Origin: Hyphomonas sp.
GTDB lineage: Bacteria; Pseudomonadota; Alphaproteobacteria; Caulobacterales; Hyphomonadaceae
Direction of reading: 5' to 3'
DNA: 64,000 nucleotides
Assembly: GCF_018402285.1 (NCBI RefSeq)
Contig: NZ_JAGYJH010000003.1
Location: 1,178,001-1,242,000 of the forward strand
In this document: positions 62,807 through 64,000 of the stretch, one piece after another
Numbering within the stretch: position 1 is the first letter of the stretch
Layout: each line of letters opens with the position of its first letter
The notes under the pieces: model-generated
The model's input: only the letters and a program-made list of their open reading frames with translations
Told to the model about the DNA's origin: nothing
The model's database searches: none
Made by a program: the position numbers and the translations under genes

Positions 62807-64000
62807 ATGACCAGGACCCGTATCGAGCCGTCCCTGCCGGCCGCAGGCGAATATCTGCGCCAACAGGCAGAGCGGATCGGCGAAGACCCGATGACCAATT
62901 CGGTCTTCTCCCTCGCCCAGACGCTGTTCCGGGATATCGAGCAGGGCCAAACCAGTCTCGATGACGTTGCCGGTCTGATTGATGAGGCCCATCTGCTGGT
63001 CGTCACCGAGCGCGCGGCCCGGCTTCGCGAGCGCCATGCCGGGGTAAAATCCGATAAGGTATGGGCGCAGGTCCGGGCACAGCTCGAACGCATCGCCGGT
63101 GAGGGCCTGACCGCCTTCCGAGCCGCTGTGGAGCAGGCCCGCGGCGGCGTCGTGTTCACGGCCCACCCCACTTTTTCGCTCTCCCCGGAACTGCGCGCGG
63201 CCATCGCCGCCGAAGCGGTAAAGCCCGGCAGGACAGCCCGCGCTGCCCTCAAGAAAGCCATCGGGTCTGACGCCAGAAGCTGGAACAGCTCCATCACGCT
63301 TGCCAGCGAGCATGAAGAGGCCCAGGCCGCGCTCCTTAATGCCGCCAGGGCCCAGCGCCAGTTTGCAGGGCTACTGTTTGATGTTGCCCGCGCGCGCTTC
63401 CCGGATCACTGGCAGTCCCTGCGCCCCGTCCTTCCCAGTATCGCCAGCTGGGTAGGGTATGACCTGGATGGCCGCACGGACATCCAGTGGTATCATTCCA
63501 TCACGTTCCGCCTCACGGAAAAGGCAGAGCAGCTCCGCCGTTACCAGGCCCGCGTTCAGGAAATTCTTGAAGCTCACCCTGGCGCGCCCGGGCTCGGCGC
63601 CCTGCTGGAGCGCCTCGGACTCGCCGCAGGCGAAACGGCGCTTCAGGCGGCAATGTTCAGCGGAGACCTTCAGTCGCCGGAACGTCTCGTCGCGGCGGCC
63701 AACCGCCTCACCCATGATGGTCCCGGCCGCCTGACAGATGCATCTGAAATCACTGCCGCGCTGGATGCGGCGCTGGCCGCGTCAACAGATGACACGGCAT
63801 TGGCCCGTGAGCTTCTGATCCTGCGCGCACAGGCCGAAAGCCAGCAGCTGGGCACGGGACGCATTCACCTGCGCGTCAACGCCGCCCAGATCGCCACGGT
63901 CATCAGCCGCGAGCTAAATCTTGATGCGGACGAACGCAGTCTCGGCCGTCTTGCCCTGGCCGAGCTTTCCCGCCGCGCGGCCACGCCCAAACCGGTTGAC
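62807..64000 (+). CDS. ppc: phosphoenolpyruvate carboxylase, divergent type, N-terminal part
   Basis: The frame from ATG 62807 is still open at the window end (398 codons). It matches the PEP carboxylase N-terminal half: the catalytic-His block is GVVFTAHPTF (usual TAHPTE) and GYDLDGRTDIQW stands for GGDRDGNP. PEPC carboxylates PEP to oxaloacetate. The changes at family-invariant positions place it in a divergent subgroup seen in Caulobacter-like bacteria (inference). It is 10 bases after the esterase but probably not part of pectin catabolism. Confidence 0.78.
   Translation, partial: MTRTRIEPSLPAAGEYLRQQAERIGEDPMTNSVFSLAQTLFRDIEQGQTSLDDVAGLIDEAHLLVVTERAARLRERHAGVKSDKVWAQVRAQLERIAGEGLTAFRAAVEQARGGVVFTAHPTFSLSPELRAAIAAEAVKPGRTARAALKKAIGSDARSWNSSITLASEHEEAQAALLNAARAQRQFAGLLFDVARARFPDHWQSLRPVLPSIASWVGYDLDGRTDIQWYHSITFRLTEKAEQLRRYQARVQEILEAHPGAPGLGALLERLGLAAGETALQAAMFSGDLQSPERLVAAANRLTHDGPGRLTDASEITAALDAALAASTDDTALARELLILRAQAESQQLGTGRIHLRVNAAQIATVISRELNLDADERSLGRLALAELSRRAATPKPVD

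Noticed and set aside
61777..63297. 506-codon open frame on the minus strand
   Set aside because: Antisense to the second esterase and PEP carboxylase, which have clear motifs.

Overview
The window is GC-rich, densely coded DNA from an alphaproteobacterium, most likely a stalked or budding marine member of the Hyphomonadaceae (inference). Support: a bactofilin gene overlapping an M23 peptidase gene with a CtrA-type box upstream, an F1-ATPase zeta-inhibitor (DUF1476) gene, a TonB system with DUF3450, and a large TonB-dependent receptor. Nothing seen indicates a phage, plasmid, insertion sequence or CRISPR array.

Layout. 1-6372: tail of an unknown gene, a TauD-type dioxygenase, rarA (frameshifted), an RluA-type pseudouridine synthase, a nucleotide-sugar epimerase, sppA (frameshifted) and tRNA-Gln. 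6935-12701: a seven-gene energy-transduction operon (DUF3450, TtpC-like ExbB, ExbB, two ExbD, TonB, TPR protein). 12899-22494: bactofilin and M23 peptidase, Bcp peroxiredoxin, a giant AsmA-like protein, tyrS, anmK, an acetyltransferase and a hydrolase. 22610-30807: a suf iron-sulfur cluster operon (desulfurase, sufB, sufC, sufD, sufS, sufT-like, sufA) interrupted by a lipoprotein gene, a tiny ORF and an antisense VOC gene. 31004-42472: housekeeping and miscellaneous genes (PlsC-like, TetR, purS/purC, zeta inhibitor, GH16, folate cyclo-ligase with a possible 6S RNA, phytase-like lipoprotein, HxlR, tRNA-Gly, PilZ, enoyl-CoA hydratase, RhlE-type helicase).

42724-64000 begins with a PaaX regulator and a fatty acid desaturase, followed by the most interesting part: a pectin/polygalacturonate utilisation locus. 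It encodes a family 10 pectate lyase (frameshifted), a carboxylesterase, a GH43 lipoprotein, a TonB-dependent receptor, a family 1 pectate lyase lipoprotein, a LacI regulator, an RpiB-family isomerase (DhuI-like), a KduD-type reductase, a KdgK-type kinase, a TRAP transporter, a lipoprotein cupin resembling KdgF, a second esterase, and the start of a divergent PEP carboxylase. Six near-identical ACCGGT-centred palindromes lie upstream of its transcription units and are probably the operators of the local LacI protein. The inferred flow is: surface cleavage, receptor import, periplasmic trimming, TRAP uptake of unsaturated galacturonate, isomerisation, reduction to 2-keto-3-deoxygluconate, then phosphorylation. 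The TonB operon at 6935-12701 could energise the receptor.

Five otherwise recognisable genes carry single-base frameshifts, nearly all one-base insertions. Either the sequence has indel errors or several genes are decaying; this should be settled before conclusions are drawn about the affected genes.
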